NCBI GenBank assembly: GCA_003553525.1
Contig: PWEO01000020.1
Span: 1 to 60,587, forward strand
DNA length: 60,587 bases
Source of the DNA: Clostridiaceae bacterium
Lineage (GTDB): Bacteria > Bacillota > Clostridia > Peptostreptococcales > T1SED10-28
Direction of reading: 5' to 3'
The translations under genes were made by a program, and so were the position numbers. Below are positions 1 to 10,501 of the stretch, piece after piece (position 1 is the first letter of the stretch; each line of letters starts with the position of its first letter). The notes below the pieces were generated by a model. It saw only the letters and a list, made by a program, of their open reading frames with translations, ran no database searches and had not been told where the DNA came from.

Positions 1-737
1 CCTTCTGTTTCCGAGATGCCTACATCTCCGAACTCATTAACTATCTCCAGGGATGAGAAAATTTTGCCCTCGGGGATAAGTATCCGGTAATTCATTCTAA
101 GACTGTTCACCCTTGCGTCCTCCAAATACCGTCGATTGTTAGAAGTTAAAACCAAAGTTCCTTCCGGGAGAATCTCCGAGGACAGGAGTTCCTCTCTTAG
201 ATCCTCTACGTACTCTTCATCCTCATTGTTGGACTGCACCTGTATGATCACCCTTATGTCTTCTTCCTCCCAAGGTTCGACAAATACATCTCCAAATGCA
301 TTTTGAACCTTGATGGCATTCAAATCCTCCGGAATGAAAGACTCTTCTATCTCATAGTCTGTATTAAATCTTCCAATACCCTCAAAATTAATGACAAAAT
401 TCCCTTGGGAAAGCTCTCGAAAAAACTCACCTACCGGGTGATCCTCAGAAAAAAGATCATTGGATCGGGGACCAAAAAAGGAAAAGGGCATCACATTAAT
501 AAAAATCATGATCAGTACCAGCAGAAGAATACTCCCTCCCTCTAAGGATACCGGTCTCCCTTTTCGAACCAGCGCTTTGATAATTAACTCCAGTCCTAAA
601 AATACGAACACCAGGGGATAAAAATCTGCAACGGCAATCTGCGGCGTTCCATACATATTCCATAAAATACTCACTCCAAGCAAAATAAAGGTAATGGCTA
701 AGGTCCATTTACCTGCGTACACTTTTTTCACCTTCAT
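1..737 (-). CDS. Membrane protein with DUF4097/LiaF-like adhesin-type C-terminal region (3' end cut by window edge)
   Basis: Open minus frame from ATG at 737 to window edge (MKVKKVYAGKWTLAITFILLGVSILWNMYG...NAFGDVFVEPWEEEDIRVIIQVQSNNE...); TM helices then beta-rich NAFGDV/NEFGDVG repeats. Missing from ORF track because it runs off the edge. Confidence 0.7.
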   Translation of the reverse strand, partial: MKVKKVYAGKWTLAITFILLGVSILWNMYGTPQIAVADFYPLVFVFLGLELIIKALVRKGRPVSLEGGSILLLVLIMIFINVMPFSFFGPRSNDLFSEDHPVGEFFRELSQGNFVINFEGIGRFNTDYEIEESFIPEDLNAIKVQNAFGDVFVEPWEEEDIRVIIQVQSNNEDEEYVEDLREELLSSEILPEGTLVLTSNNRRYLEDARVNSLRMNYRILIPEGKIFSSLEIVNEFGDVGISETE

Positions 738-875
738 CCCTCCATTCCGGTTTTACACCTGTTATACTATTAATATACGCAAAAAAGATTAATTTGTCTT
801 AGCATTTTGATTTTTGTTACAACTAAGGTACAATATTAATATCTTATTAAGAATCCAAGTAAAAGCAGGTGCAAT

Positions 876-1928
876 ATGAAAACCATAACCATTGAAAAAG
901 TTTTACCGGGCAGCGCTGAACCGATTATTGACCTTCGAACCCCTAAAGAGTTTGAAGAGGACCATATCCCCGGTGCCATCAATTTTCCGATTCTGACTAA
1001 TGAAGAACGTCACGAGGTAGGAACCCTCTATAAAAAAGATCCCGATCGTGCGAAAAATTTAGCCTTGGTCTATGGCCATGAAAAGTTGGAAGATCTACAA
1101 AAAAAAATCCGCATCTATTCCAGGGAAAATCGTCAAGTGATCTTTTATTGTTATCGGGGCGGTATGCGCAGCGGCTTATTGGTAGCCCACCTTCAGTCCT
1201 TAGGCTTTCCCGTAGTGAAGCTGGACGGGGGCTATAAGAGCTACCGGGGCTTTGTTCGGCGAGAGCTGGCGGCCTTCGGAGAAAAAATGAACTTCATAGT
1301 ACTCCATGGTTATACCGGGGTAGGCAAGACAGAAATCTTAAACCTTCTTCAAAAAAGAAGCGTTCCGGTACTGGACCTTGAAGGATTGGCCCAAAATAGC
1401 GGATCCGTCTTCGGAGAAATCATGTATCCGGGCTCCTCCCCTTCTCAAAAGTATTTCGAGTCCTTGATGTATGCTACCCTATCATCACTTAGCCAAAACT
1501 ATTGTTTTGTGGAAATGGAGAGTCGGCGAATCGGAAAGGTTATGGTTCCCGAGGAACTTTACCAAGGCTTAATCACGTCAAAAAATCATGTATTGGTAAA
1601 GACCTCTCTTAAGAACCGCATTGCCCTCCTTTATCAGGATTATGTAACCGATCAGAATTTGTCCCGGGATGATCTTATGTATAAAATTCAACGTTTAAAA
1701 AAAATCCTCGGGAAGGAAAAAGTGGAGGATCTGGCCTTGGCTTTACAGACCAAGAATTATGAAAGGATGATTGAACGTTTGATACTGGATTATTATGACC
1801 CCCTCTATCGAAAGTCCCTTAAAAACTATGAAGGGAAACTAGAGGAGTTTACCTATGAAAATTTAGCCGAGGACCTGTTTTCTTGGCTTGAAACCAAGAA
1901 TTTTTCTAAAAATTTTAAACGGGAGTGA
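876..1928 (+). CDS. mnmH: tRNA 2-selenouridine synthase (rhodanese + P-loop domain)
   Basis: Rhodanese motif FYCYRGGMRSG, Walker A GYTGVGKT, full-length match to MnmH/SelU organisation. Confidence 0.9.
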   Translation: MKTITIEKVLPGSAEPIIDLRTPKEFEEDHIPGAINFPILTNEERHEVGTLYKKDPDRAKNLALVYGHEKLEDLQKKIRIYSRENRQVIFYCYRGGMRSGLLVAHLQSLGFPVVKLDGGYKSYRGFVRRELAAFGEKMNFIVLHGYTGVGKTEILNLLQKRSVPVLDLEGLAQNSGSVFGEIMYPGSSPSQKYFESLMYATLSSLSQNYCFVEMESRRIGKVMVPEELYQGLITSKNHVLVKTSLKNRIALLYQDYVTDQNLSRDDLMYKIQRLKKILGKEKVEDLALALQTKNYERMIERLILDYYDPLYRKSLKNYEGKLEEFTYENLAEDLFSWLETKNFSKNFKRE

Positions 1929-3997
1929 TGGATCTTATGACAACGTCCAACGACAACAAATCCAATAACTACAAAAAAGAAGAGATAATTCATGGAACCA
2001 ACGTATCCGACCCTTACCGCTATTTAGAGGATTTAGATCTAAAAGAAACTAAAGAATGGTTAAAAACTCAGGAATATCAATCAGCGGAGTATTTTTCTAA
2101 AATTGAAAAAAGGGAAGATTACAAATTCCGGTTGCAAAACCATTTTCACTATACCAAATATTATGTGCCCGAGCGGGTACAAAGCTCTTTGTATTTCCTA
2201 AAAGCTTCGGAGAAAGAGAATCAGCCTAAGCTCTATGTTAAAAAAGATCGGGATCCTATGACTAAGGTATTAATAGACCCCAACAAGTTCAGTGATGATC
2301 AAACCGTTGCCCTTAGCAATTATTTTGTCAGCAAAGACGGAAAATATGTTGCCTATGGCCGTTCAAAACAGGGCAGTGACTGGCAAGAAATTCGAATAAT
2401 CGACAGCGATACCTTAGAAGAATTTTCCGAGAAAATCACCCGGGTGAAATTTACCGCAATTGCCTGGGACGGAGATTCCAAAGGCTTTTATTATACCCGT
2501 TTCCCTGACCCTTCCACCCAAGCTGAGGAGAATGAGGGAAATTATGCTAAGGTTTATTACCACCAACTGGGCAGCCCTCAGGAAGAGGACCGGTTAATCT
2601 ATGAAGATTCCGAGGATAAGGAACTGGGTTTTCAACCTCTGATCACTGACGATTATCGATTTTTATGTCTTTACCTTCGCCGGGGAACCTCTCCGAAAAA
2701 TGGTTTCTATGTAATGGATCTGGATCGAATTGAAAAAGGATTTTTGCCGGTCTTTGAAGAAGGAGAGGCTGAAGTTCGCTACATTTCCAATAACGGTACC
2801 GACTTTTATTTTTTAACGGATTTAGACGCGGGTAAAAAGCGTGTGATACAGATCTCTATTAACGGCACCAATGGTGCCCTGAAGGAAATCATTCCCGAAG
2901 GAACCGCGGTTATTCAAGAGGCTCGTATGGTACACCAGCATTTTGTCCTAACCCTCTTAAGAGATTGTTGTAATGAGCTGGTTATCTATAACTTCCAAGG
3001 AGAATACCAAGGCATGATTAACATTCCGGAGTTCTCCAGTATTATAGGCCTCAGCGGGAAACGAAACCATCGGGAGATGTATATCGGAACGACGGATTTT
3101 TTATCTCCTGCAACTGTTTATAAATACAACTTTGTGGTTGACGACCTTACGGAAATTTGCCGATCAAAGGTCCTCTTTGATCAAGAAGAATATGAAACCC
3201 GTCAAGTGTTCATTCCGTCCAAGGACGGTACAGAAATCCCTCTGTTTATTACGGGGAAAAAGGAACTGTCTCTGGATCAGCCCCACAAAACCTTGCTCTA
3301 CGGTTACGGCGGCTTTAACATCTCCTTAACCCCCCAGTACAACCCGGGAATCCTTCCCTGGTTACAAGAGGGCGGCCTGTATGTGGTGGCCAACCTTCGT
3401 GGCGGTGGAGAGTACGGTGATGTTTGGCACCAGGGAGGTATGCTTTCCAATAAACAAAGGGTTTATGAGGACTTTATTGCCGCCGGGGAGTGGTTAGTGG
3501 ATCAAGGCTATACTTCCCCTGAAAAGCTGGGGATCTACGGTCGTAGCAACGGCGGACTTTTAGTTGCCGCATCCATGATTCAGCGTCCGGATTTATTCGG
3601 TGCAGTAATTTCCTCTGTACCGGTGATTGATATGCTCCGTTACCATAAGTTTACCATCGGCCGCTACTGGGTTCCGGAATATGGTACGGCGGATAACCCG
3701 GAACACTTTAAGTTCTTATATAAGTATTCTCCACTTCATAACGTTGATGAAAAAAAGATCTATCCACCGATTTTAATATCCTCGGCGGAAGGAGATAACC
3801 GGGTGGTTCCCGCCCATGCCATGAAATTTGCGGCAACCTTGCAAGAGGCGGCAAAGAATCATCCCGATGCTTCCAATCCCGTAATTTTTCGACTGGAGAA
3901 AAAAGCGGGCCACGGACATGGAAAACCCATATACAAAATCATCGAAGAATGGGCGGACTTTTTGAGCTTTCTACATCAGGAACTAACAGACGAGTAA
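1925..3997 (+). CDS. Prolyl oligopeptidase (S9A family)
   Basis: Beta-propeller N-terminus plus GRSNGGLL nucleophile and C-terminal GHGHG His; overlaps mnmH stop (GTG 1925 / ATG 1928 or 1937 start). Confidence 0.93.
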   Translation: MMDLMTTSNDNKSNNYKKEEIIHGTNVSDPYRYLEDLDLKETKEWLKTQEYQSAEYFSKIEKREDYKFRLQNHFHYTKYYVPERVQSSLYFLKASEKENQPKLYVKKDRDPMTKVLIDPNKFSDDQTVALSNYFVSKDGKYVAYGRSKQGSDWQEIRIIDSDTLEEFSEKITRVKFTAIAWDGDSKGFYYTRFPDPSTQAEENEGNYAKVYYHQLGSPQEEDRLIYEDSEDKELGFQPLITDDYRFLCLYLRRGTSPKNGFYVMDLDRIEKGFLPVFEEGEAEVRYISNNGTDFYFLTDLDAGKKRVIQISINGTNGALKEIIPEGTAVIQEARMVHQHFVLTLLRDCCNELVIYNFQGEYQGMINIPEFSSIIGLSGKRNHREMYIGTTDFLSPATVYKYNFVVDDLTEICRSKVLFDQEEYETRQVFIPSKDGTEIPLFITGKKELSLDQPHKTLLYGYGGFNISLTPQYNPGILPWLQEGGLYVVANLRGGGEYGDVWHQGGMLSNKQRVYEDFIAAGEWLVDQGYTSPEKLGIYGRSNGGLLVAASMIQRPDLFGAVISSVPVIDMLRYHKFTIGRYWVPEYGTADNPEHFKFLYKYSPLHNVDEKKIYPPILISSAEGDNRVVPAHAMKFAATLQEAAKNHPDASNPVIFRLEKKAGHGHGKPIYKIIEEWADFLSFLHQELTDE

Positions 3998-4010
3998 AAC
4001 GCAAAGGTGA

Positions 4011-4592
4011 TCACGCCTTGGCGGTGACAATATAGAAGGTGTTTGAAACCTCATGAAGTTCTATTGTTTCAGGATTATTAAACCCTGCTTGAAGCAAATA
4101 ACTTTTCGTCTCCCGGGTATCCAGGCGATGTTTAAGAGGCGGACCTTGTTCCGTCTCTTTTTTATCCCATTCAATGATCAAGATTTTCCCCGAGGGCTTT
4201 AAGGTTCGCCGGGCTTCCTGTAAAAACCTCTTTTTATTCTCCACTTCGTGAAGGACCATGGACATCAACAACATATCTCCTGTTTCCCCCGCCAGGGGAA
4301 AACCGTACTCTGTAGACTTTAATACCTCCACATTCTCGATCCCTGAGGTATTTAACTCCGCTGTTAAAAACTCCGTCATTTCCTCGGAAGTATCCAAGGC
4401 GTAAACTTTTCCCTTTGCCTTTACCATCTCTGCTGCAGGAATACTAAAGTATCCCACACCGCAGCCGATATCAATCATATAATCCCCCGACTGTAACCCC
4501 GCTTTCTGTAGAATTATTTCCGGAGGCAGTTTTTCTCTTCTCTCCTTGGAATTAAGCTTTTCTTTATTCTTCGGGTCAAATTTATGTGCCAT
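4011..4592 (-). CDS. Class I SAM-dependent methyltransferase
   Basis: DIGCGVGYFSIPAA motif I, ALDTSEEM acidic loop. Confidence 0.85.
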   Translation of the reverse strand: MAHKFDPKNKEKLNSKERREKLPPEIILQKAGLQSGDYMIDIGCGVGYFSIPAAEMVKAKGKVYALDTSEEMTEFLTAELNTSGIENVEVLKSTEYGFPLAGETGDMLLMSMVLHEVENKKRFLQEARRTLKPSGKILIIEWDKKETEQGPPLKHRLDTRETKSYLLQAGFNNPETIELHEVSNTFYIVTAKA

Positions 4593-4725
4593 AATTTTCC
4601 TTCCTTTCCGTATCTATGTGTTTACAACGTTACTTTTATAAAATCTCCTCTACTCTGTAGCAATTGATTTTTCTGTTCGCCTTTTAATCCTAGTACTTTT
4701 TACTTTCCCTCTTTATGTCAACAGC

Positions 4726-4989
4726 CTAGATAACCTTTTCGATTTTATGGAAACTTTCCATTCGATAAAGGGCTTTCTTCTCGATTTTCAATTCCTCCAA
4801 CAAACTCTCCAGATCCTCTTGGGCGATACCGGAAATTTTTATGGATAGACCGAAGTTTGCCGTAATTTGTCTAGGGGTAGGAATCACATGGACTTTCGCC
4901 TCGGTTTTTATTAGCCTCTTCTCCGCTTCCATAGCGGCATGGGTAGAGTCAAAGGTGATTACATAGGGAATTTCATTTTTTATAGTCAT
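4726..4989 (-). CDS. DUF3343 (putative Se/S carrier-like) protein
   Basis: YVITFDSTHAAMEAEKRL...HVIPTPRQITANFGLSI resembles the DUF3343 pattern. Confidence 0.75.
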   Translation of the reverse strand: MTIKNEIPYVITFDSTHAAMEAEKRLIKTEAKVHVIPTPRQITANFGLSIKISGIAQEDLESLLEELKIEKKALYRMESFHKIEKVI

Positions 4990-5085
4990 ATTCTTGTGCT
5001 CCTTTATACTTTTTTCTTTAGTGTATCATTCTTAGTCTTGTATTTCCCTATTTATCAAGATCTTTCATAGAAGGAAAAAAAAGCA

Positions 5086-5562
5086 TTAATTTCTTTGATA
5101 GTCCTTTACATCTTCAATCTCTAACAATTTTTCTTTTATATCCAATCCGCCCCGGTACCCTATCAATTTCCTGTTGCTTCCGATCACCCGATGACAGGGA
5201 ATAAGAATCGGCAGAGGGTTTTTATTATTGGCCATGCCTACGGCTCGAAAAGCCTTTGGACTTCGAATTTTTATCGCTAAATCCTTATAGGTTCTTGTTT
5301 GCCCATGAGGAATGTCCAGCAGGGCGGACCATACCCGTCGTTGAAAATCCGTACCCTGAGGCCTTAGGGGCAAGTCAAAAACTCTTCTCTTCCTTTGAAA
5401 ATACTCCAGTAACTGACGATAAGCGTTTGTTATTAAAGGGGTCTCTTCCAATGGAAAAGGAGCTTTTTCCTCTTTTCCAAAACGGATTTCCACCAGATAT
5501 CCATCATTTTCAATCATCGTAATGTAGCCAATTATGGTCTCATAGCTATAACATTTTATCAT
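5086..5562 (-). CDS. ogt: Methylated-DNA--[protein]-cysteine S-methyltransferase
   Basis: Active site IPCHRVIGSNRKLIGYRGGLDIK. Confidence 0.93.
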   Translation of the reverse strand: MIKCYSYETIIGYITMIENDGYLVEIRFGKEEKAPFPLEETPLITNAYRQLLEYFQRKRRVFDLPLRPQGTDFQRRVWSALLDIPHGQTRTYKDLAIKIRSPKAFRAVGMANNKNPLPILIPCHRVIGSNRKLIGYRGGLDIKEKLLEIEDVKDYQRN

Positions 5563-5772
5563 TTCCCCAACTCCTCCAAGCTTCTTTTTATCTTATTAAA
5601 ATCATATAACAAGCTAAGCCTTTTTAAAAGCTTTTTCCAAAGCATCCTAGGAAAAAGGTTCTTATACCCCTTTGATTATTTTAATATATTTCGGGTATCA
5701 ATGCTATTATATTCTTCGGGTTTCGAAAAACTCGAAAGTCTTTTATCGTAATTATTTAAAGGAGGTAATCAT

Positions 5773-6291
5773 GTGAAAAAAATTGGTGTTTTAATCGGAA
5801 AACTTTATGAAGAGTCGGAGTACAGTAAGCCCGCTGAAGCTTTTAAAGATGCAGGCTACGAATTAGTTCATATCGGAAAGGAAAAAGGAGAACAGGTTGT
5901 GGATAAAAATCGGGAAAATCCCGTCACAATTGATGAAGTCCCAAGTAATGTCTCCGTAGAGGATTTTGAAGCCCTCTTGATTCCCGGGGGTTTTTCTCCC
6001 GATGTCCTTCGTTCCGATGACAAAATTGTGGATTTTCTTCGAAACTACTTTACCCTGGGAAAACCGGTATTTACCATTTGTCATGGGCCTCAGTTACTGG
6101 TAACCGCTGAAGTATTAAGCGGTAGAACCCTGACATGCTACAAGTCCGTTATCGTGGATGTGAAAAACGCCGGAGCCAATTACGTGGACCGGGAAGTGGT
6201 TATAGACCGAAATCTTATTACCAGTCGAACCCCTAAGGATTTGCCCGCATTTATCGAAGCATCCTTACAAATGTTAAAGGAACTGTCTTAA
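5773..6291 (+). CDS. DJ-1/PfpI family glutamine amidotransferase-like protein
   Basis: LIPGGFSPD, FTICHGPQLL nucleophile elbow; GTG start after GGAGG. Confidence 0.9.
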   Translation: MKKIGVLIGKLYEESEYSKPAEAFKDAGYELVHIGKEKGEQVVDKNRENPVTIDEVPSNVSVEDFEALLIPGGFSPDVLRSDDKIVDFLRNYFTLGKPVFTICHGPQLLVTAEVLSGRTLTCYKSVIVDVKNAGANYVDREVVIDRNLITSRTPKDLPAFIEASLQMLKELS

Positions 6292-6323
6292 ACTCATAGA
6301 AAAAATTATTTCTCTTACTATTT

Positions 6324-6366
6324 AAAAAAACCCCTAGGGAGGCATCAACCGTCCTTAGGGGTTTTT
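6324..6366. terminator. Bidirectional intrinsic terminator
   Basis: AAAAACCCCTA...TAGGGGTTTTT hairpin between convergent genes. Confidence 0.85.
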
Positions 6367-6383
6367 ATTGCAGCGCTGTTTGT

Positions 6384-6890
6384 TTAGAATGGAGAGAATC
6401 CCTGATCAAACCAGTTATCCTTCATGGCTTTTTGATACTCTTCATAAAATACTTTTCGGTGCTCATTTTCCCATTCATAAAGGGTCTCCAGCATTTTTTT
6501 ACCTTTGGGATCTTCGGTATTTTCAATTGCTTTTTTATAAAACTCCGCAAAGTCATTTTCAATTAGATAAGCCATTCTAAGAATGGATATATCCGAGGTG
6601 GAGGTTTTCAGATCCTCCGGAGAAATATCCTCCGCTTCCTTACGAACCTCAAATATACTTTCCCCTTTGTATTCATCAAGATCTTCCAGCCCTGACCATT
6701 CCTGGTTCACTTCAATATTATCATGCTCTTTTTTTAGAATATCATAATGTCTTTTCTCTTCCTTAGCTAAGGACTCGAACATTTTCTTAGCCACGGGGTT
6801 TTCCACTTTATCACTGAAACTTACATAAAAGTTTTGCCCCTGGAGTTCCATATTCATTGCAAATTGTAGAATATCTAATGCGTTTTTCAA
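6384..6890 (-). CDS. Ferritin-like/rubrerythrin-type diiron protein
   Basis: Repeated E...ExxH motifs (MELQGQNFY, KEEKRHYDIL, ENDFAEFYKKA, EWENEHRKVF). Confidence 0.85.
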   Translation of the reverse strand: MKNALDILQFAMNMELQGQNFYVSFSDKVENPVAKKMFESLAKEEKRHYDILKKEHDNIEVNQEWSGLEDLDEYKGESIFEVRKEAEDISPEDLKTSTSDISILRMAYLIENDFAEFYKKAIENTEDPKGKKMLETLYEWENEHRKVFYEEYQKAMKDNWFDQGFSPF

Positions 6891-6965
6891 AAAAAAACCT
6901 CCCTCATAATATTTTAAAAATCCTGTTCATTTCATTGTTATAATACCCATATCTCCTGTTATTAA

Positions 6966-8012
6966 TCAGGAAATCATTTCATTGATCTCCTGATAGTCTG
7001 CGGATGAAAGCTGAATGTATTCCTGCCCCACCTGAATAATGGGTTTGTTGCCTTTCATTACGGAAACGATTCTCCCCACCTCTCCGCTTTTCATCTTTAC
7101 CTTGGATCCGATGTAATAATCCGTTATATTTTCTAAAAAAACCATTAAAAGCTTTGTATCAAAATGATTGTATCCATAAACCTTCATCTCTTTGATGGTT
7201 TCGAAGGGGTTTTTTTTCTTTTTATACACCCGCTTAGAGGTGAGGGCATCATACACATCACAAATAGCAATAATTCGAGTATATAAATCTAATTCTTTAG
7301 TTTTTTCCGGATATCCTGAACCGTCCAAGCGCTCATGATGAGAAAGCACAGGGGATTTTACCGCGTTTGGAATCGTTTTGTTGCCCTTTATAATCTCATA
7401 CCCCAACTGAGCATGCGCTTTCATTACGGCAAATTCCTTTTCCGTCAACCGGCCTTTTTTATTAAGAATTTCATTAGGAATCTTTGCCTTCCCCATATCA
7501 TGTAGTAGTCCCGCCTGTACAATGTTTATAATGTCTTTATTTTTTAAACCTGACCACTTGCCTAAAAGCATTCCGTAAATCGATACGTTAATACTGTGGT
7601 TATAGGTATATTCATCGGCACTGCGCAGTTCATTCATACAGTCTACCACATAGGAGTATCGGTCCATACCTTCTAAAATAACTTGAGAGATTTCTTTCAC
7701 TTCTCTAAAATCTAAGGTTTCTCCTCCCGCAATGCTTTGCATAATATTTTTCATCGAGGTCGTATTTTTTTGGTACTCCTCCTTAACCTGCACTTGTAGT
7801 TTCTTTCGGTGGGTCGCCACTTCCTGTTCATCGCTATAAGTCCAAAGTTTTTTGATCCCTTGGTGTTGTAGCTTTTTTAAATAATACCGGTTAATAATCG
7901 TACCTTTTTTCATAAACAACATATTTTGATGGATATATAAATCCCGGGATAAGATTTCCCCTATAGCTTTTTCATAAACATAAATCTGTTGCTCTTTCAT
8001 GGTAGCTCTCAC
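6966..8012 (-). CDS. HD-GYP domain putative c-di-GMP phosphodiesterase
   Basis: LLHDMGKAKIP and HHERLDGSGYP motifs. Confidence 0.92.
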   Translation of the reverse strand: MRATMKEQQIYVYEKAIGEILSRDLYIHQNMLFMKKGTIINRYYLKKLQHQGIKKLWTYSDEQEVATHRKKLQVQVKEEYQKNTTSMKNIMQSIAGGETLDFREVKEISQVILEGMDRYSYVVDCMNELRSADEYTYNHSINVSIYGMLLGKWSGLKNKDIINIVQAGLLHDMGKAKIPNEILNKKGRLTEKEFAVMKAHAQLGYEIIKGNKTIPNAVKSPVLSHHERLDGSGYPEKTKELDLYTRIIAICDVYDALTSKRVYKKKKNPFETIKEMKVYGYNHFDTKLLMVFLENITDYYIGSKVKMKSGEVGRIVSVMKGNKPIIQVGQEYIQLSSADYQEINEMIS

Positions 8013-8089
8013 CTACTCCCCCCGGATTTTCGATTGCTTTTTTTTATCTTCCCGATTCCCTCTTGCTCTTTGAATCTGTTTCTACTAGA

Positions 8090-8899
8090 TTAATTTTCAA
8101 CAGCATTCATATGCACATCCATTTGAGGATAGGGAATGCTGATATTCTCTTCATCAAACCGAATTTTAACCGCTTCTTGAAGATCGTAAAAAATTGTCCA
8201 ATAATCTTCTTTTTTACACCAGGCTCGAACGGTAAAATTTACCGAGCTTTCTCCATGTTCTATAACCCGAATCATCGGTTCCGGATCCTTTAAGGTTAGT
8301 TCATGGCTTTCCACCAACTCCGTCAAGATGGTTTTTACCTGACGAATGTCATCATCATAGCCCACACCATAGGTAAGGTCCACCCTTCTTAAGTCCTCAG
8401 CACTAAAGTTTGTGATGTTTCCGTTGGCCAGAGGCCCGTTGGGGATCACCACTTTTTTATTATCCGGGGTTGACAGACGGGTATGTAAAATTAAAATTTC
8501 TTTTACCGTACCCATTTCTCCTTGGGCGCTGATAAAGTCTCCTACATTAAAGGGCCTTGCCGTAAGAATAATAATTCCTCCCGCAATATTTCCCAAGCTG
8601 TCCCGTAATGCAAAACCGATGGCTAGACCTGCGGCACCCAGTATGGCTACGAAGGTGGCCATGGGGATCCCTAAAAAGCCCAACACTGTAATAAACAATA
8701 CAATGTTTAGTCCGAAGGACGATAACGACTTGATAAACCCGTGTAAAGATTCATTTAGTTTGCTAGCCTTCAGAGATTTCTCCAGCATTTTAAGCAGGGC
8801 TTTGATCACTGCCAATCCGATGAGTAAAATAACCAAACCGATTAGTACTCGCAGACCGTATTGAATAATCATTTCTTGAAAGTCTTGTGATATATCCAT
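8090..8899 (-). CDS. Small-conductance mechanosensitive ion channel (MscS family)
   Basis: Gly/Ala-rich TM3 (ILGAAGLAIGFALRDSLGNIAGGIIIL), PFNVGDFI, VVIPNG. Confidence 0.93.
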   Translation of the reverse strand: MDISQDFQEMIIQYGLRVLIGLVILLIGLAVIKALLKMLEKSLKASKLNESLHGFIKSLSSFGLNIVLFITVLGFLGIPMATFVAILGAAGLAIGFALRDSLGNIAGGIIILTARPFNVGDFISAQGEMGTVKEILILHTRLSTPDNKKVVIPNGPLANGNITNFSAEDLRRVDLTYGVGYDDDIRQVKTILTELVESHELTLKDPEPMIRVIEHGESSVNFTVRAWCKKEDYWTIFYDLQEAVKIRFDEENISIPYPQMDVHMNAVEN

Positions 8900-9133
8900 T
8901 TTTTTACCTCCTTTTTAATTCTTTTTTCATTATACCCGATACCTTCTCTATTACACAAGTTCCCTCTTCAATTCATACTCCTTTATTTATCGGTACCCTC
9001 AATAATTATTATGCAAAGGGATTTCCTGTTTTATATTCTTTTAATCTAAAATATATCTTAAATAATGTTTATCTTTAACCTTTTTCAGGGTATATATGTA
9101 CAACGTTTCCACAACAACCGAAGGAGGACCATT

Positions 9134-10501
9134 ATGGACAAAAGAAGAATTATTAAGCATTTTGAAGGTTCAAAAAAAACGCAATCCTCAGGCCCTGTTC
9201 TATACTGGATGAGCCGGGAACAACGAAGCGAGGACCATTGGCCCTTATCCTATGCCCAGGAGCTGGCGTTAGTGAAAAAGCAGCCTTTAATTGTGGTTTT
9301 CACTCTAATGGAGAATTTCCTAGAGGCTAACCATTCTCACTACGAATTTATGCTAAGGGGACTTAAGGAGGTGGCAAAAAACCTGAAGAACAATCAAATT
9401 TCTTTTATCCTTTTACTAGGAATTCCGGAGAAAACGCTCCCCCGGTTCATCGATGAACATCATATTTCCCATTTGGTCACGGATTTTGATCCTTTGAAAA
9501 AGAAACGGATCCTGCAGGAAAATATCGCCGATAAAATATCCATTCCCTTAGACATTGTGGACGGACACAACATTGTTCCCATAACCACAGCCTCGGAGAA
9601 ACAGGAATACGGGGCTTATACCCTGCGACCAAAACTTCATAAACGTTTAGAGGAATTCTTACATCAGATCCCAGAAATTCAAAAACATCCCCTGATCTAT
9701 GAAAATGAACTACCGGAGATTTCCTGGGATACTTTATTAAAATCCCTGGATTTAAAGAAAAACCCCTATTTAGAGGTTACCTATCCTTCCGGACCGAGGG
9801 CTGCCAGGAATCAATTGCAGGACTTTATCGAAAATCGGTTACGGAACTACAGCGCTCACAGTAATGATCCCACGAAGGAAGTGTTATCCGGACTTTCCCC
9901 CTATTTGCATTTCGGTCAACTTTCCTCCCAACGGGTGCTTTTGGCCTTGGAAGAAAGTGATTTTACACCCTCCGCCACTTCCGATTTCGTGGAACAAATT
10001 TTTGTGCGAAAGGAACTATCGGATAATTACTGCTATTATAATTCAAACTATGATAACCCCCTGGGCTTTCCCGATTGGGCTAAGCAAAGTCTTAATGCCC
10101 ACCGTGGAGATCCCCGGGAATATTTATATGACTATCAGGATTTTTTATATGGAAAAACCCATGATGAACTATGGAATGCCGCCCAATGGGAACTGTTAAA
10201 AACCGGAAAAATTCACAGTTATCTTAGAATGTACTGGTGCAAAAAAATATTTGAATGGACGAAAAGTCCTGAAGTAGCCATGGAAATTGCCATCAAGCTC
10301 AATGATGGTTACAGTATTGACGGTCGGGATCCAAACGGTTATACCGGCGTTGCCTGGAGCATCGGCGGTGTCCATGATCGGGCTTGGAAGGAACGCCCTG
10401 TATTTGGAAAAATCCGTTATATGAATTATAACGGAGCGAAAAGAAAATTTGATGTGAATACATACATTCACACCTACCTGAAGGATGAGGATCATGAATA
10501 A
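9134..10501 (+). CDS. Class II deoxyribodipyrimidine (CPD) photolyase
   Basis: SIGGVHDRAWKERPVFGKIRYMNYNGAKRKFD and DPRE..YDYQDF are class II signatures; ATG 9134 has AAGGAGGA SD (ORF track start 9065 is likely too far upstream). Confidence 0.93.
   Translation: MDKRRIIKHFEGSKKTQSSGPVLYWMSREQRSEDHWPLSYAQELALVKKQPLIVVFTLMENFLEANHSHYEFMLRGLKEVAKNLKNNQISFILLLGIPEKTLPRFIDEHHISHLVTDFDPLKKKRILQENIADKISIPLDIVDGHNIVPITTASEKQEYGAYTLRPKLHKRLEEFLHQIPEIQKHPLIYENELPEISWDTLLKSLDLKKNPYLEVTYPSGPRAARNQLQDFIENRLRNYSAHSNDPTKEVLSGLSPYLHFGQLSSQRVLLALEESDFTPSATSDFVEQIFVRKELSDNYCYYNSNYDNPLGFPDWAKQSLNAHRGDPREYLYDYQDFLYGKTHDELWNAAQWELLKTGKIHSYLRMYWCKKIFEWTKSPEVAMEIAIKLNDGYSIDGRDPNGYTGVAWSIGGVHDRAWKERPVFGKIRYMNYNGAKRKFDVNTYIHTYLKDEDHE

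Noticed and set aside
496-708. 70-aa minus ORF near window start
   Set aside because: Overlaps the better-supported DUF4097-like frame that runs off the window edge
5771-5776. ATG-TGA read as possible selenocysteine at codon 2 of the PfpI-like protein
   Set aside because: GTG at 5773 in frame +1 gives the full conserved protein; no SECIS-like element evident
8412-8864. 150-aa ORF antisense to mscS
   Set aside because: Shadow frame; no SD or domain
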